DNA from: Pollenia angustigena
Taxonomy: Eukaryota; Arthropoda; Insecta; Diptera; Polleniidae
DNA length: 64,000 bases
Reading direction: 5' to 3'
Assembly (NCBI GenBank): GCA_930367215.1
Contig: OV884059.1
Location: 99,870,993 to 99,934,992 of the forward strand
Shown here: in pieces, positions 46,316 to 57,221 of the stretch
How positions within the stretch are numbered: position 1 is the stretch's first letter
Layout: the number at the start of each line of letters is the position of its first letter
The notes under the pieces: model-generated
What the model saw: the letters and a program-made list of their open reading frames with translations, nothing else
Database searches by the model: none
What the model was told of the DNA's origin: nothing
Translations under genes and position numbers: made by a program

Positions 46316-47493
46316 AAGCTTTCTTAGAAAAAGGTATGTTCAAACTTACTGTAACATCAGAAAATTATGTGGCTGTTTGTAAAGAGACATGGCACAAGCG
46401 TTTAGGCCATACATCAGATTTCACTATTAAAAAGTTAATCTCTAAGTCGTGAAGTGTTAATTTTGATGAAAAATTAAAAAAGAAAAACACAGACTCAAAT
46501 ATTTGCACATCATGTTTAAAGGGTAAACAAACACAAACAATGTTTAAGCTTTCTCAAGCAAACTCAAGCGAGATTTTACAACTTGTTCACACAGACGTTT
46601 GCGGTCCAATGGAACAAAAATCGTTCGGAGGTGCAGCTTATTACGTATTATTTCTTGATGATTTCTCAAATAAACTATTCGTATATATAATGAAGAACAA
46701 ATCAGAGGTTCCAAACTTGTTAAGTGAGTTTAAGAATTTAGTAGAGAATCAAACTGGAAAGCGCATAAAAACTCTTCGTTCCGATAACGGATTAGAATAC
46801 TGTAACAGCCAGCTGAAACAAATTTGCTCTAACAGCGGTATAGTTCATCAAACATCAGCACCCTATACTCCTCAGCAAAACGGAAAAGCTGAGCGTATGA
46901 ATAGAACACTGGTAGAAAAAGCACGGGCTATGTTATGTGACGCAAATTTAAATAAATCGTTTTGGGCAGAAGCTACAAATACTGCAGCTTATTTACTAAA
47001 CATCATACCAAAAGAGAGCCTTAATAACAAATCTCCAGAAGAAGTTTGGAGTGGTAAGAAACAAAATTTGTCTTATTTGCGTGTTTTTGGTTGCGCTTGT
47101 ATGGTAATGACACCAAAGGAACTAAGAAAAAAATGGGACCCCAGGTCAAAGAAATGTATTATGGTGGGGTATTGTGAAAATTCGAAAGCCTATAGACTTT
47201 ATGATCCGGAAGTAAGGAATATTCGCATAAGTCGCAACGTGGTATTTCTTGAAAATGAAATGTTTTATTCTAAACCAGTGAGGTCAATGGCAAGTGAAAA
47301 TTTTGAAGAAAACATATGTAAGAATGACGTTGATGAAGCACAAAAAGAAGAAAGTCCTAAGATTGAAGACGAACACAATGTAGGGAGTAAAGACACCATA
47401 GATCAAATCCTGCGACGATCGTCGAGAAGCAGAAACCCCCCACAAATGAATGATTATATCACATATTTAATTTACGGTATAACTGAAGACTGA
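46213..47493 (+). pseudogene. Copia integrase
   Basis: The pre-integrase HKRLGH...CTSCLKGKQ zinc motif (46394-46530) is followed, after an in-frame TGA at 46450, by the integrase core. In the 317-residue frame from 46540, Asp19 (HTDVCGP), Asp82 (RSDNGLEY) and Glu118 (QNGKAERMNR) form the D,D-35-E site that inserts the cDNA into DNA. The copia-specific region FGCACMVMTPKE...KKCIMVGY follows. A frame change near 47490 separates it from the reverse transcriptase. Confidence 0.9.
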
Positions 47494-48185
47494 ATAGTGC
47501 GGAAAAGGAAAAATGGCTTGAAGCTATAAAAAGTGAACACACATCTTTGATTGAAAATAATACATGGAGCGTAGTAAAAAACAAAGATGATTTTAAAAAG
47601 TTGTCAACAAAATGGATTTTTAAAAGAAAGCAAGATAACGAAGGTAAGCTTAAATATAAAGCAAGATTGGTTGCCAGGGGCTATGCCCAGCGTAATGGTA
47701 TTGACTTCAGCGAAACATATTCACCAGTTATGAGATATAATACATTGCGATATCTGTTATCATTTGCTTTGGAATTCGATTTAAAAATAAATCATTTAGA
47801 TGTATGCACAGCGTTTATTCAAGGAAGTTTAGAAGAAGAAATTTACATCGAAGCTCCAGAGGGCATACCAGTTCCAGATGGTAGTATTTTGCGATTAAAC
47901 AAACCACTTTATGGTTTGAAACAGGCCTCCAGGATGTGGAACAAGCGATTAAGCGGAAAACTAACATCATTAGGTTTGAGGCAACTTAAGACCGATCAAT
48001 GTGTTTTTAATGCAAATGAAAATAGCAACAACATAATTATTTTGGCTGTATACGTAGACGACATGTTAGTATTATGGAAAAACGAAATGAAGGGCACCTG
48101 CTTCATTTCACTTATCAAAAACAAAATAGTTTCAACTGGCCAAGCTTTTACAATTTTTTTTGTTTTAGTGAAAGAAAAAAATTAA
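47493..48185 (+). pseudogene. Copia reverse transcriptase, truncated
   Basis: Begins in the EKWLEAIKSEH block. From 47547 it carries KARLVARGYAQ, the motif A segment LDVCTAF (residues 84-90), KPLYGLKQASR and the catalytic YVDDM (169-173). Shortly after (about residue 176) the sequence departs from the family. The last 36 codons to 48185 are unrelated and mark a truncation or rearrangement. Confidence 0.9.
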
Positions 48186-48282
48186 CATGAGAAATGTCAA
48201 TCAGAAAAAAGGGGTTGTTTATCAAATTGTATTTCTTGTTCTTTATCGCATTTGTTGTTTCATTCAGTCAATCCTAAAAAAA

Positions 48283-48420
48283 CTTTTTTTTTTTTAATTC
48301 CCTAAGCTAATCCCGCGAAGCTTTACGCTTGTCTGCAGGAACCAGAGTCTCTGGCAGGAATCGAACCCGCAACCCCAGCGCTGATAGACTACCTCACTAC
48401 CAGCTAGCCTACCGGGGCAC
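48283..48420 (-). repeat. tRNA-derived SINE
   Basis: On the minus strand, an A-box-like TGGTAGTGAGG (about 48393-48403) and a perfect B box GGGTTCGATTCC (about 48356-48368) lie about 25 bases apart. A poly(A) tail corresponds to the T run at 48283-48294. The head GCCCCGGTAGGCTAGC is tRNA-like. Confidence 0.65.
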
Positions 48421-48880
48421 TCAAAAATAGCAAGTATCATAACCCTTTACAAAATTTTCTGTCAAAACATTAAATATAATAAAATAATTTTATTTTTTAA
48501 AATGTGCAAAAACTTAATAAATAGGGGTAAGTAGTTTACGTATTTTTATAATTATGTACATATGCACATATGTATGTGCATACGTATTTATTATATTTCC
48601 TAAAAATACATCATAAATGTACCCAGCTAGCATTTTCAATCGAAAGAATCTACTGGGAATCTCATGAAGAGCATTAATCGACGACGAGCGCAATTTTTAA
48701 TCGTAAAAGATTCCTCGCACGGGAGAAACTGTTACACAAGCTGATTCCTCTGCGAGATACTTCTACAGCGAAAGACGCTTATGGCACAGTGCAAAAAAAT
48801 TCGGGTCATTGCCGCCAGCCTCAACACTTGCAGCAAGGACGCATTGTGTGTCGGTATTTGATACACGAACTCAAACTTTT
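48421..48880. other. Unassigned sequence
   Basis: No gene. A stretch near 48795-48840 (CACAGTGCAAAAAAA...GCCAGCCTCAACACTTGCA) is a diverged relative of the hairpin arms at 50390-50430. Confidence 0.35.
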
Positions 48881-49860
48881 ATTAATTATTAATCATACGC
48901 AGAAGTGTTTGTCTTTGAATCAGGAACGATCATTTATATTAAAAAATTAATCATACGCTCTGGTGGCTGTCTTTGAATTAGAAACTCTTTTTAATATTAA
49001 TCTAACCCTCTAGTCAGTGATGTTACATACTTTTTTGAAAAGTCCGTAGAAGGATACAAAATATATTTAGTTTTGTCACCTTTTTGAAAAGTCCCTAAAT
49101 TTTTATGATTTTAAAAAATCTGCGTTTCTTTTCTCTACGACCATTTATTTAGAAGACATTCTTCCGAATAGGGATTTTTCCTTACGTATAACATAACTGC
49201 CTCTATTGCAATGGTGGGCGCTCCATAGCACAATTGTGCTGAGAGATTTCACACGTATTCTTAGCCTCTTTAATTTAGTTTTTGATGAGACACATTTTCT
49301 TATATTTTTTGTATTTTTTTCAAGAGAATTTACCCAACAAACACACGTGTTTCAATTCAAATAAATGATGTTATGCGAAAAATAATTTACTGTACTTTTT
49401 TTACTGTTACTTTTTTCTGTGAACAGTAAATCTCTACAATTTAAACTAATAAAAATGTTTTATTTTACTTTAAATGCGTAAAATATAAAATAAGGAAATA
49501 TAATGCACCATTTATTTCAAATGCTTGTCTTTGTGTTTGGTGGGTACTTCTGCCATCTCACTAATACTAATAAGCATCAATACCAGCACAGTTTTAGTTG
49601 TGCCCACTTCTGCTCTAGTGTATGTCTGTCTGTCTCTCCTTGCAACAGGACCTCTCTCCTACTTAATAGTGATCATACGCTCTTTTGTCTGTCTTTGAAA
49701 CTGGAACTCTCTCTTTAAATTAATATTCATCTTACGTCCCAGTGTCTGCTTGTCTTAAAAACAGAAATGCAACCTTTAAATTTATATTAATCATACGCTC
49801 TAGTGTCTGTCTTTTAATTGGGAACGTTGTCTTAATTAATATTTATAGTACGCTATAGAA
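48880..49860. repeat. Degenerate minisatellite TTAATCATACGCTC...GTCTGTCTTT
   Basis: Units of about 60-70 bp with the core ATCATACGCTCTxGTGTCTGTCTTTGAAxTxGGAAC appear at about 48890, 48945, 49670, 49730 and 49790. The middle (49020-49660) is unrelated AT-rich sequence with a short duplicated TTTTTTGAAAAGTCC near 49030 and 49083. Confidence 0.6.
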
Positions 49861-50355
49861 TTTGCCTCTTAATAAACTGTTGTTAAAATAGAAAATTAAG
49901 CAGAAGAAAACAAAATGTATTCTGCTTTTCAACACACATATTGAGAATATTTTCCATATTATTTACATTATTTAAAACCGATTAATAAATTGAACAAACG
50001 TTTATATTAACAAAAAAATTTATTTTGTAAGCTTTTTTTATCTTTAAAATATATTTATGAATACTGACAATAATTTTTAATGAGCTCATCATTAAAATTT
50101 TTTTCTGTTATCGTAATCATGATTTTATAAAGGTTCTGTTAATGGAAAAGTATCCTTTTCATTTACTTTCTTAATTCTTACCTACCTTAGAAATAAGTCT
50201 AGGCCCTTTCTTTATCCCGTTGATGTAACTTTTATTATTGCCTCAAAAATTGCTTTATTATTTTGACCCTTTTTTTTTTTAGTTTTTTTACACAATTTGC
50301 CTATTGTTTTTCTTACTTCAATTTTAGGCCTCTTCTGTTATTCATCTGGTCTTGT

Positions 50356-50616
50356 AGAAATCTCAAACGAATTCGCCTACGATCAATGCACTGTGCAACA
50401 AAAAAAAAACCAGCCTCAATACTTGCAACGCGAAATGAAACTTTGAAAAGTTAGCTGGGCCATATTTCGGGAACCCAAGCTAACTTTTCAAATCCCTTTG
50501 ACAGATTTGCTCTTCCAATATTCTAGTTTCATTTCGCGTTGCAAGTATTGAGGCTGGTTTTTTTTTTTTGTTGCACAGTACATTGATCGTAGGCGAATTC
50601 GTTTGAGATTTCTGCA
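50356..50616. repeat. Long hairpin with about 85-bp arms
   Basis: The left arm from 50356 (GAAATCTCAAACGAATTCGC onward) and its inverted copy ending at 50616 are almost perfect for about 85 bp. The right arm carries about 32 extra bases, then a second inverted pair (AAAAGTTAGC / GCTAACTTTT) closes on a loop of about 20 bases. A transcript would fold into a near-complete stem. Confidence 0.85.
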
Positions 50617-50696
50617 AAGATTTTCTAATAAGGCTTTCAAAAAGCACATCAAGAATTTTATGAGAGTCTTGTGGAATTCCCTTGCAATTTGTAGAA

Positions 50697-50888
50697 TGCT
50701 GAGCCACCTAAATAAGAGCATCAAGCTTCTTTTTCATACAATTTATACGAAACAAACCTTTAGACCAGGAATTCAACAACAATCCTGTTGGAAAATCTTA
50801 TTTGGCAGATCCTTACGTCGGCTTGTTTAAATAGCAACAAGTGAATTTTCATGTTGTAAAAACGCTCTTATTTAGGTAGCTCAGTAAT
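50697..50888. repeat. Small inverted-repeat element
   Basis: GCTGAGCCACCTAAATAAGAGC near 50698 and its inverted copy near 50865-50887 (two mismatches) frame about 150 bp. MITE-like; no obvious target duplication. Confidence 0.55.
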
Positions 50889-51189
50889 TGTTATATGACT
50901 CATAAGGTTCATTCCAAGATTAAAAGACAAGCGTGTCAGAAAATTTATATTACAATCGTCTTACAAACATCCGATGCTAACTGGGCAATATCTTAGACAT
51001 ATGTACAATCCATATACATGTACATATTGTTTATATTTTGCTCCGCGTGAACATTGGTCAAACTAATATGTTATAAGTACATTATATGAAAATCGCTCAG
51101 TTTTTTTAGTGATTTTCATATTAATTTACAGCTTCAATCACTGTTCGTATTGTAAAAACCACATGTTAATTATTCTGTTTTACTTCAGA

Positions 51190-51315
51190 CACTAGAACAA
51201 GATGACATTGATGAAAGAAATTGCATTGAGTTGAAGCCCAAGACAGTTTTTGTTGGTGCATTAAGGGATAAGCTGTACACCTTTGGAAATCCGTTGGATG
51301 ATGTGGAAAGCTGCA
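51190..51315 (+). CDS. Solitary internal exon of an unidentified gene
   Basis: TTCTGTTTTACTTCAG ends just before a 126-bp open stretch that closes with a donor GTATGTG. The translation runs TLEQDDIDERNCIELKPK and then TVFVGALRDKLYTFGNPLDD with VESC at the end. It has balanced codon use and third-position variety unlike its AT-rich flanks, typical of a conserved internal exon. It leaves an incomplete codon (phase 2) for the next exon. I do not recognise the protein. No neighbouring exons are visible, so its introns would have to be long and transposon-filled, or this is a lone duplicated exon. Confidence 0.55.
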
Positions 51316-51319
51316 AGTA

Positions 51320-52205
51320 TGTGTTTATATAAAATTAAATAATTTGTCAACCATACATAAAAATATTAATAAATAAATATACTAACAAAACATGGAGTTT
51401 AATGGAATTATTTTGATTTTCTATCTAATAAAACGGGAAAATTGTTTATGTAACCGGTTAAAAAATTTATTGATAAAGACAATCAAATCTTTTGTTATGA
51501 ACACCAATTATGTGTTTATTCAGTTGCATCTATCACATATTCGGGTGTTAGCATATTTTTGTTTTCTAAAAGCCATACTAACAACTTACAATATATGTTG
51601 TTATAACTGAAAGTGTACTAAAATACAATTGTTGCTATCAAAAATATTATGCTAAGCATCGAAATTGTCAGTAATTATAACCGATTTGTGTGATAGTACA
51701 TGCAACCGACGAAATTCGATTGGCGCCAAATTCGGTTGTGATCACGAATCTGTTTTCACTGTGTACGATCTTGAAAGTGGTATTGCGCATTTTTTATACG
51801 TTTTAAGCCATTCTGTAGTCAACGCATAGAGGCTAAACTTCTTTGTTGCAATAGAAAAAAACGTAAAACCTATGCCACAAAAAAAAACTTTCGTGATACA
51901 GCAAAATAAATTTTGCTATGATCTAAACGATTGAAGAATTCTTCAGAATTGTTACATCTCAACTGACGGATAGCCGAGATTGCAAATACATTCCTACTGA
52001 ACTGGAAGATGGAACAACTAGACTATGCAGATTAAAACCATTAGAAAGCCAATAAAAAGAATGTGAAAAAATGCAATATATATTTACATCCAAACCGTTT
52101 TGAAGCGTGCCATAAAAAGTAGTTTTTTTATACAATACGAAAACTATAGTTTTTATATTTTATGATATCGAAAGAAACCTGTGTTAAAATATGTTTAATG
52201 CAATT
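51320..52205. other. AT-rich sequence after the solitary exon
   Basis: No second exon, repeat end or RNA gene that I can support. Confidence 0.4.
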
Positions 52206-52509
52206 AAAATATTTTTTTTTTTTTTTTTTTATCTATTTATTTATTTCCAATTCTATACACAAGACTTAAAGCCTCTTATTGCAGTATTGAACATTGTTTT
52301 AGCAGAAACATTTATAATTATAATTTGTAAATGATAAAATTTAAAACAAAAGAAAAATTTAAAAGAGAGAAAAAAAATTATTAAATTAATAAATTAAATT
52401 GAAAATTAACAAAATAATATTTAAAATTCATAAAAAAAATGAAAAAAATTAACATGCAAAAATATTTAAAATGCTTTTTTAAAGCTCAGTGCGTTGCTAG
52501 TTATTTGTA

Positions 52510-53750
52510 AAGGGTGGTTAAATTGTAAGGGCCGATGTTGAATGTGAACCACACCTAAACGCCAAGTTTTTTTCCGAATTTTATTTGACATTTCTCTCAT
52601 GGAGAGATACACAATCCAACAACGTGTTAAAGTTATTCAGACTTATTATGAAAATGGGCGTTCAAATCAAAATGCATATCGTGCACTTCGTGATTTTTTT
52701 GGTCAATTTGGTCGTCCAAATGTGCGTACAATCGCAAAAATCGTGGAAAAATTCGAGCAAACCGGGTCTGTAGAAGATGTGAGAACACCAGTTGCTGCTG
52801 TTCGCGATAGTGTGGCTGAAGAGCCGTTCACCTCAACTCGTCGTCGTGCCCAACAATTGCACCTCTCCCGCTCGTCGTTGATTATGCATAAAGACTTGCA
52901 TTTTCACGCTTACAAGGTGCAATTGGCTCAAGAACTAAAGCCTCTTGACCATTCCAAACGTCGTGAATGGGCAGAATGGTGGCAAGAAATGGCAACAGTG
53001 GATGATAAATTTTCGAAGAAAATCATCTTCAGTGATGAGGCACATTTTCACCTCAGTGGATTCGTCAATAAACAGAATTGCCGCATTTGGGCGAATGAGA
53101 ATCCAAGAGTGATTGTCGAAAAACCAGTGCACCCACAAAGAGTGACTGTTTGGTGCGGTTTATGGGCTGGCGGCATCATCGGGCCGTATTTTTACCAAAA
53201 TGAGGCCGGTCAGGGAGTTACTGTGAATGGTGTTCGCTATCGTGAGATGATAACGAACTTTTTATGGCCCGAATTAGAAGATATGGATGTGGACGATATG
53301 TGGTTTCAGCAGGACGGTGCCACTTGCCACACAGCTAACGAAACAATGGCTCTTTTGCGCAACAAATTCAGTGGCCGTGTTATCTCACGTAATGGCGATG
53401 TCAATTGGCCGCCAAGATCATGTGATTTGACACCGTTGGACTTTTTTCTTTGGGGTTATTTGAAAGAAAAGGTGTACGTCGATAAGCCAGCAACAATTCA
53501 AGAGCTAAAGGATGAGATAATTCGGCACATTACCGGCATAGAACCTCCATTATGCCTCAGGGTCATCGAAAATTTGGACCATCGGATGGAGGTGTGCCGC
53601 CGTGGTCGCGGCGCCCATTTGGCCGATATTTTGTTCCATGCATAATTGAGTAATACCAATATATCATAATAAAATAAAATTACAATAATTTCCTAAATAG
53701 TTTGTGTTTTATTCAAAATCAACATCGGCCCTTGAAATTTAACCACCCTT
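52510..53750 (+). mobile_element. Mariner-type DNA transposon, complete
   Basis: TIRs of about 35 bp (AAGGGTGGTTAAATT..., a few mismatches) end at 52510 and 53750, with TA duplications at 52508-52509 and 53751-53752, the IS630/Tc1/mariner signature. One full-length transposase frame is inside. The 1241-bp element looks capable of acting on its own and inserted into the C-terminus of a non-LTR ORF2. Confidence 0.9.
52599..53645 (+). CDS. Mariner transposase, apparently intact
   Basis: 348 residues. Residues 1-60 form a helix-turn-helix region (PNVRTIAKIVEKFEQTGSVED); a second DNA-binding part with STRRRAQQL is at 79-100. The catalytic triad is Asp146 (FSDEAHF), Asp239 (QQDGATCHT) and Asp276 (SCDLTPLDFFLWG). 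By my count 36 residues separate the last two, unlike the 34 of classical mariners. The domain excises and reinserts the element by cut and paste at TA. A short gap around residue 95 (SRSSLIMHKDL) compared with relatives I remember may weaken DNA binding. No stop or frameshift. Confidence 0.9.
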   Translation: MERYTIQQRVKVIQTYYENGRSNQNAYRALRDFFGQFGRPNVRTIAKIVEKFEQTGSVEDVRTPVAAVRDSVAEEPFTSTRRRAQQLHLSRSSLIMHKDLHFHAYKVQLAQELKPLDHSKRREWAEWWQEMATVDDKFSKKIIFSDEAHFHLSGFVNKQNCRIWANENPRVIVEKPVHPQRVTVWCGLWAGGIIGPYFYQNEAGQGVTVNGVRYREMITNFLWPELEDMDVDDMWFQQDGATCHTANETMALLRNKFSGRVISRNGDVNWPPRSCDLTPLDFFLWGYLKEKVYVDKPATIQELKDEIIRHITGIEPPLCLRVIENLDHRMEVCRRGRGAHLADILFHA

Positions 53751-55097
53751 TATATTATGCGGGAGTAGATTCCACAGACGGATTGCATTAAGGAAAAATT
53801 GCCAATAGGAAGTTAAACTTTGTTGTCTAAACAATAAAATTCTTTTACCTCTAGTAGACCTAGATATGGTTAAGCGGTTATACAGATGTTGTGGTTGTTG
53901 AGTTAACACGATTTTGTGCATAAATATCAGTACTCTTGTTTTGAGAAGGTCATCAAACTGAATACCATATAATTTTACCGTAAAAGCAGAAACAGAATTA
54001 AACCTTTTCACGCCATATACGTATCGTACAATGCTTTTAAAGACTGAGTTTTATTTTCTTGTACTTGCCGCATCACATTTGGCAAATAATTCGCATCCAT
54101 ACATCAGAATTGGCAATAAATAGGTTTTGGCAAGAAGTATTCTTATTTTGATAGGTGTACAATACTGCGTTTTCCAGAGAGTTCTAAGTATGGAATATGT
54201 ACGGCCACATGCATAATTAATATGGTTGCACCATGTCAGGTTCTTATTAAAAATAATACCTAAATTTGTGGCTGTATTTACCCTTTCAATACGTTCATCA
54301 CCAAGAAAAATATCAGGTATATGATCGGTTATAGTAGTTCGATTTTGGATAACAAGATATTTAGATTTTTTGGGTTGATACTAAGACCATTAGCAGTAGC
54401 CCATTCATATATGTATATGTTTTAACTCAGTATTCAGAGTTAAGACGAATTGTTCAATTTCAGATGTATCACAGCTGATGTAAATCTGAACATCGTCAGC
54501 ATACATTCTGACTTTGCAGTGTGTAAGTTGACTCGGAAGGCCATCAGCGTAAAGCGGAAATAGAAGGGGCCCAATAATTGACCCCTGCGGTATTCCCCTC
54601 GTCACAGGTAGAAGTTTTGATTTATTGTTCCCACTTTGAACATACTGATGCCTGTTGGTACGATATGTTTATATCAGACGTGTAGCAGCTGTAGAAAACA
54701 TAAACTTGTGTTGTAGTTTGTAACATCATAACGTCGATCGACTGTATCGAAGGCTTTTGAATGATCCCAAAAGTACTAAGATATTTGTTTTTCGTTCATC
54801 TATACTATTTCTTATATCTTCCGTAACATCTACAAGTGCAGTTATACAACTGTGGTTTTTCCGAAAGCCAGATTGTTTATCATTAAGCAGATTATGATCA
54901 TTAACGTAAAGCGATATCTGATTGTGAATTAACCTATCAAATATTTTCGACATAGTTTTGGGTATTGGTATTATTTTGGACTTTTTCCAATTTGAGGGAA
55001 AATGACTGGTGGAAATAATGGTGTTAAATACATGTGTAACAAAGGGCAATATTCTTGGGAGAATTAATTTAAAAAATCTTGGGTGAATTTCGTCCAC
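53739..55097 (-). pseudogene. Non-LTR reverse transcriptase, copy A
   Basis: Three frames (54726-55097, 54405-54605, 53739-54011) cover fingers, palm and C-terminal domain. A frameshift lies inside motif A near 54765, and a segment between IPIPK and MSKIFDRL is missing compared with the 6.3-kb relative (EHRPIAI...). The last residues, NIKGG*, are read from the mariner end. Catalytic YADD is intact but the polyprotein is not. Confidence 0.85.
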
Positions 55098-55140
55098 ACC
55101 AACTGCATTTGATTAAATTGACATACAGCTTCTTAAAACG

Positions 55141-56175
55141 TCAAACGAGTTTTAAATTTTTAAACTTACAAAGCAAAAAAAATGTATGTTGAATAGCGGC
55201 CAACGTTCGCGCTTGCGAAAACCGGGTTCCGACGGGCCCAGTAGGGCTAGCTGAATTTCGTGAACGGATTTGAAATCAGGAACCCTAAATTAGATAAGAA
55301 CTCAAATTTAATTGAAATCGGTCTACTTTTATGTTTCGCGGTCGGAAATGGGTTAAAGCGACGAACTGTAGCCAGATCAAAAATGATTTAAATTTTCCTA
55401 TACAAATACAAATATTCTGTTGATGGTTATATCGATAGTGAAATCCGAACTACCGTTAAATATCGATAGTAGAAAATATAGATAATATCTCATCACTAGT
55501 AAGCACATTATTTTAGATGCCAGTTTTTGAAAAATTGTTCCTTGTATAACAACTAAAATAAATTTCAATAGCTGAATAGAAAACGAAAAAAAGGTCGAAT
55601 AACAACTTGATTATATTTGCAACAGACATATGTATCAAACAATTCATAAAGACTCATTTGAAAAGAAAACCATAAACATAATATTTTATAAAAAAAAAAG
55701 TAAATAAATAGAACTAAACGTAACGTTTAAACGAAAATATCATTTCTTTTTCGTAATTTATATTTATTATACTAACCATTTTTTTCGTTTGTGCCTCTAT
55801 AAAATTAATTTTATTTTTTAAGCATTTTTAGAATAATTTTATTCCCTCAATATTTCACATACTTTTTGCTTAATCTTTGGTTAACATTGATAATAAAATA
55901 ATGTTCTACATTGCAGAAAAGCTGTGATTAAAGCTGCTGTAACATGTTTTCATAGCTGCATTTTAAATAATTATAATATCGGTATTTTTCCTATCGATAT
56001 TTTCGATATTTTAAGGCTATCGATAGTTTCCCTGCACTAATTTCGTGACGTTAATTTTTGTTTTCTTTATTTCATAAACCACTTTTCAAAATTTACGCCG
56101 AGCCACTCTGCAATGATGAACATAAAATTTTTTTAGGTTTTTCCTTTTTTTAATTTTTTTTAGGTTTTTTTTTGG
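55141..56175. repeat. Duplicated flank upstream of the non-LTR, with TATCGATA clusters
   Basis: Repeated at 62966-64000. It includes a less AT-rich block (55190-55380). Two clusters of TATCGATA-type sites (55430-55490 and 55980-56030) are in inverted arrangement, which could be ends of a DNA transposon or binding sites of DREF/BEAF type. No coding sequence. Confidence 0.5.
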
Positions 56176-56925
56176 TCTTTTCTATTAAACACATCAACAT
56201 ACCGAACTTTAAATTCTTATTACTTTTGATTTTTTTAGCTTCTTTACGAATAATTTGTTTCTTTTCTGGGTTTTATTTGTTTTTTTTACTTTAAATTTAA
56301 CTTTTATTTTGCTAATTAAATCTTCTTGCTTTGTCGAACAACTTTACCATATTAATGAGGAGTTATTAAAATGAGATCGCTAATTAACTGAAAAAGTTTT
56401 GTTACTTCCAAGTTTCCATTGATTCCAATGTAATTAATCCTACTCTAGCAAATTCCATAGGGAGAAAATGTGACAAGACGATAATAGTTGCCGTTTTTTA
56501 CCAAGCAGTTCTTCTCCCACCAAACTTTTGAAAGGCTTTTAGATTTTTATCCAGCCCCAACGTTAATGTAGATTTATAGGATAGGAATTTGATAATTTTG
56601 GATGCAGGAAATATATGGGAGGAGCCTTTCCTTATAGGGAAGTAGTTTGCAGATAATAAAAATGACTTTATTCTTCTTTTCATTGATGAAAAAATACACT
56701 AAATGAATAAAACTAAATCAGATTGGGATGAATGAGATAATAAAAATTATTTTTTTTTTTATTTTTTATCAGAAAAATTATACTTTAGTCGAATTTAACA
56801 AAAGCAAACTTCTTACCTTTTTAATTCTTCCTATAAACATGATGCATTCTCTTATTTTTGATATTTAGCCAATTTGTTGTTTAATTGATTTGTTTTTTAT
56901 TTAAGCTAATAGGGCCTAAGGTTAA
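56176..56925. other. AT-rich sequence
   Basis: No gene supported; a 61-codon frame at 56498-56683 (minus) is featureless. Confidence 0.35.
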
Positions 56926-56962
56926 TTCATGTTAATAAAAAGCAATTTTTTATTACAGTTTT

Positions 56963-57002
56963 CCCGACGTTTCGTCGATTTTTTGTCGACTTTTTCAAGG
57001 GA
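56963..57002 (-). ncRNA. Hammerhead-ribozyme-like motif of the Penelope element
   Basis: On the minus strand CTTGAAAAAG precedes a 5-bp stem GTCGA/TCGAC and GAAACGTCGG. Penelope-like elements carry hammerhead motifs with CTGANGA, stem II and GAAACGTC in this order. The GAAAC GTC half is intact, but the CTGANGA half is degenerate, so activity is unlikely. Confidence 0.55.
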
Positions 57003-57221
57003 GCGTCTATTTAAAATTTTAAAAAATATATAAATTAACATCAATACAAATAAATTACATTAAAAAAGTCAAACTTACAATATGAGCTTTCACATTAGAT
57101 TTCTCCTTTTACATGTAACGTTAAACATATAAAACATAAAACATAAATTTAAAATTAAACACATATCAAAACAAGTATCACTGTAACGATTTAGTAATAG
57201 CAACCCTATAATTTGCGTTAA

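Larger units (their letters stand above)
44508..48080 (+). mobile_element. Copia-type LTR retrotransposon, 3'-truncated
   Basis: The order primer site, Gag, protease, integrase, reverse transcriptase is the Ty1/copia order. The primer site GGTTATGGGCCCAGT (45204-45218) is the tRNA-iMet-derived site known for Drosophila copia. Coding continues to just after YVDDML (about 48065); RNase H and the 3' LTR are gone. Two 1-bp indels and one stop break the polyprotein. Confidence 0.85.
52208..55140 (-). mobile_element. Non-LTR retrotransposon, 5'-truncated, split by mariner
   Basis: The T run at 52210-52231 is the poly(A) tail of this minus-strand element. From the right: VGVDEIHPRFFKLILP (about 55090), KKSKIIPIPK, DKQSGFRKNHSCITAL; motif A (DHSKAFDTVD) visible one frame over near 54760; TRGIPQGSIIGPLLFPLYADGLP and MYADDVQIYI (54405-54605); then the C-terminal LLFRQQSLTSYWQFFLNAIRLWNLLP. 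The mariner sits at 52510-53750, and the ORF2 tail ITSNALSFKKAF* is found beyond it at about 52464-52500. It lacks ORF1 and endonuclease. Confidence 0.85.
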
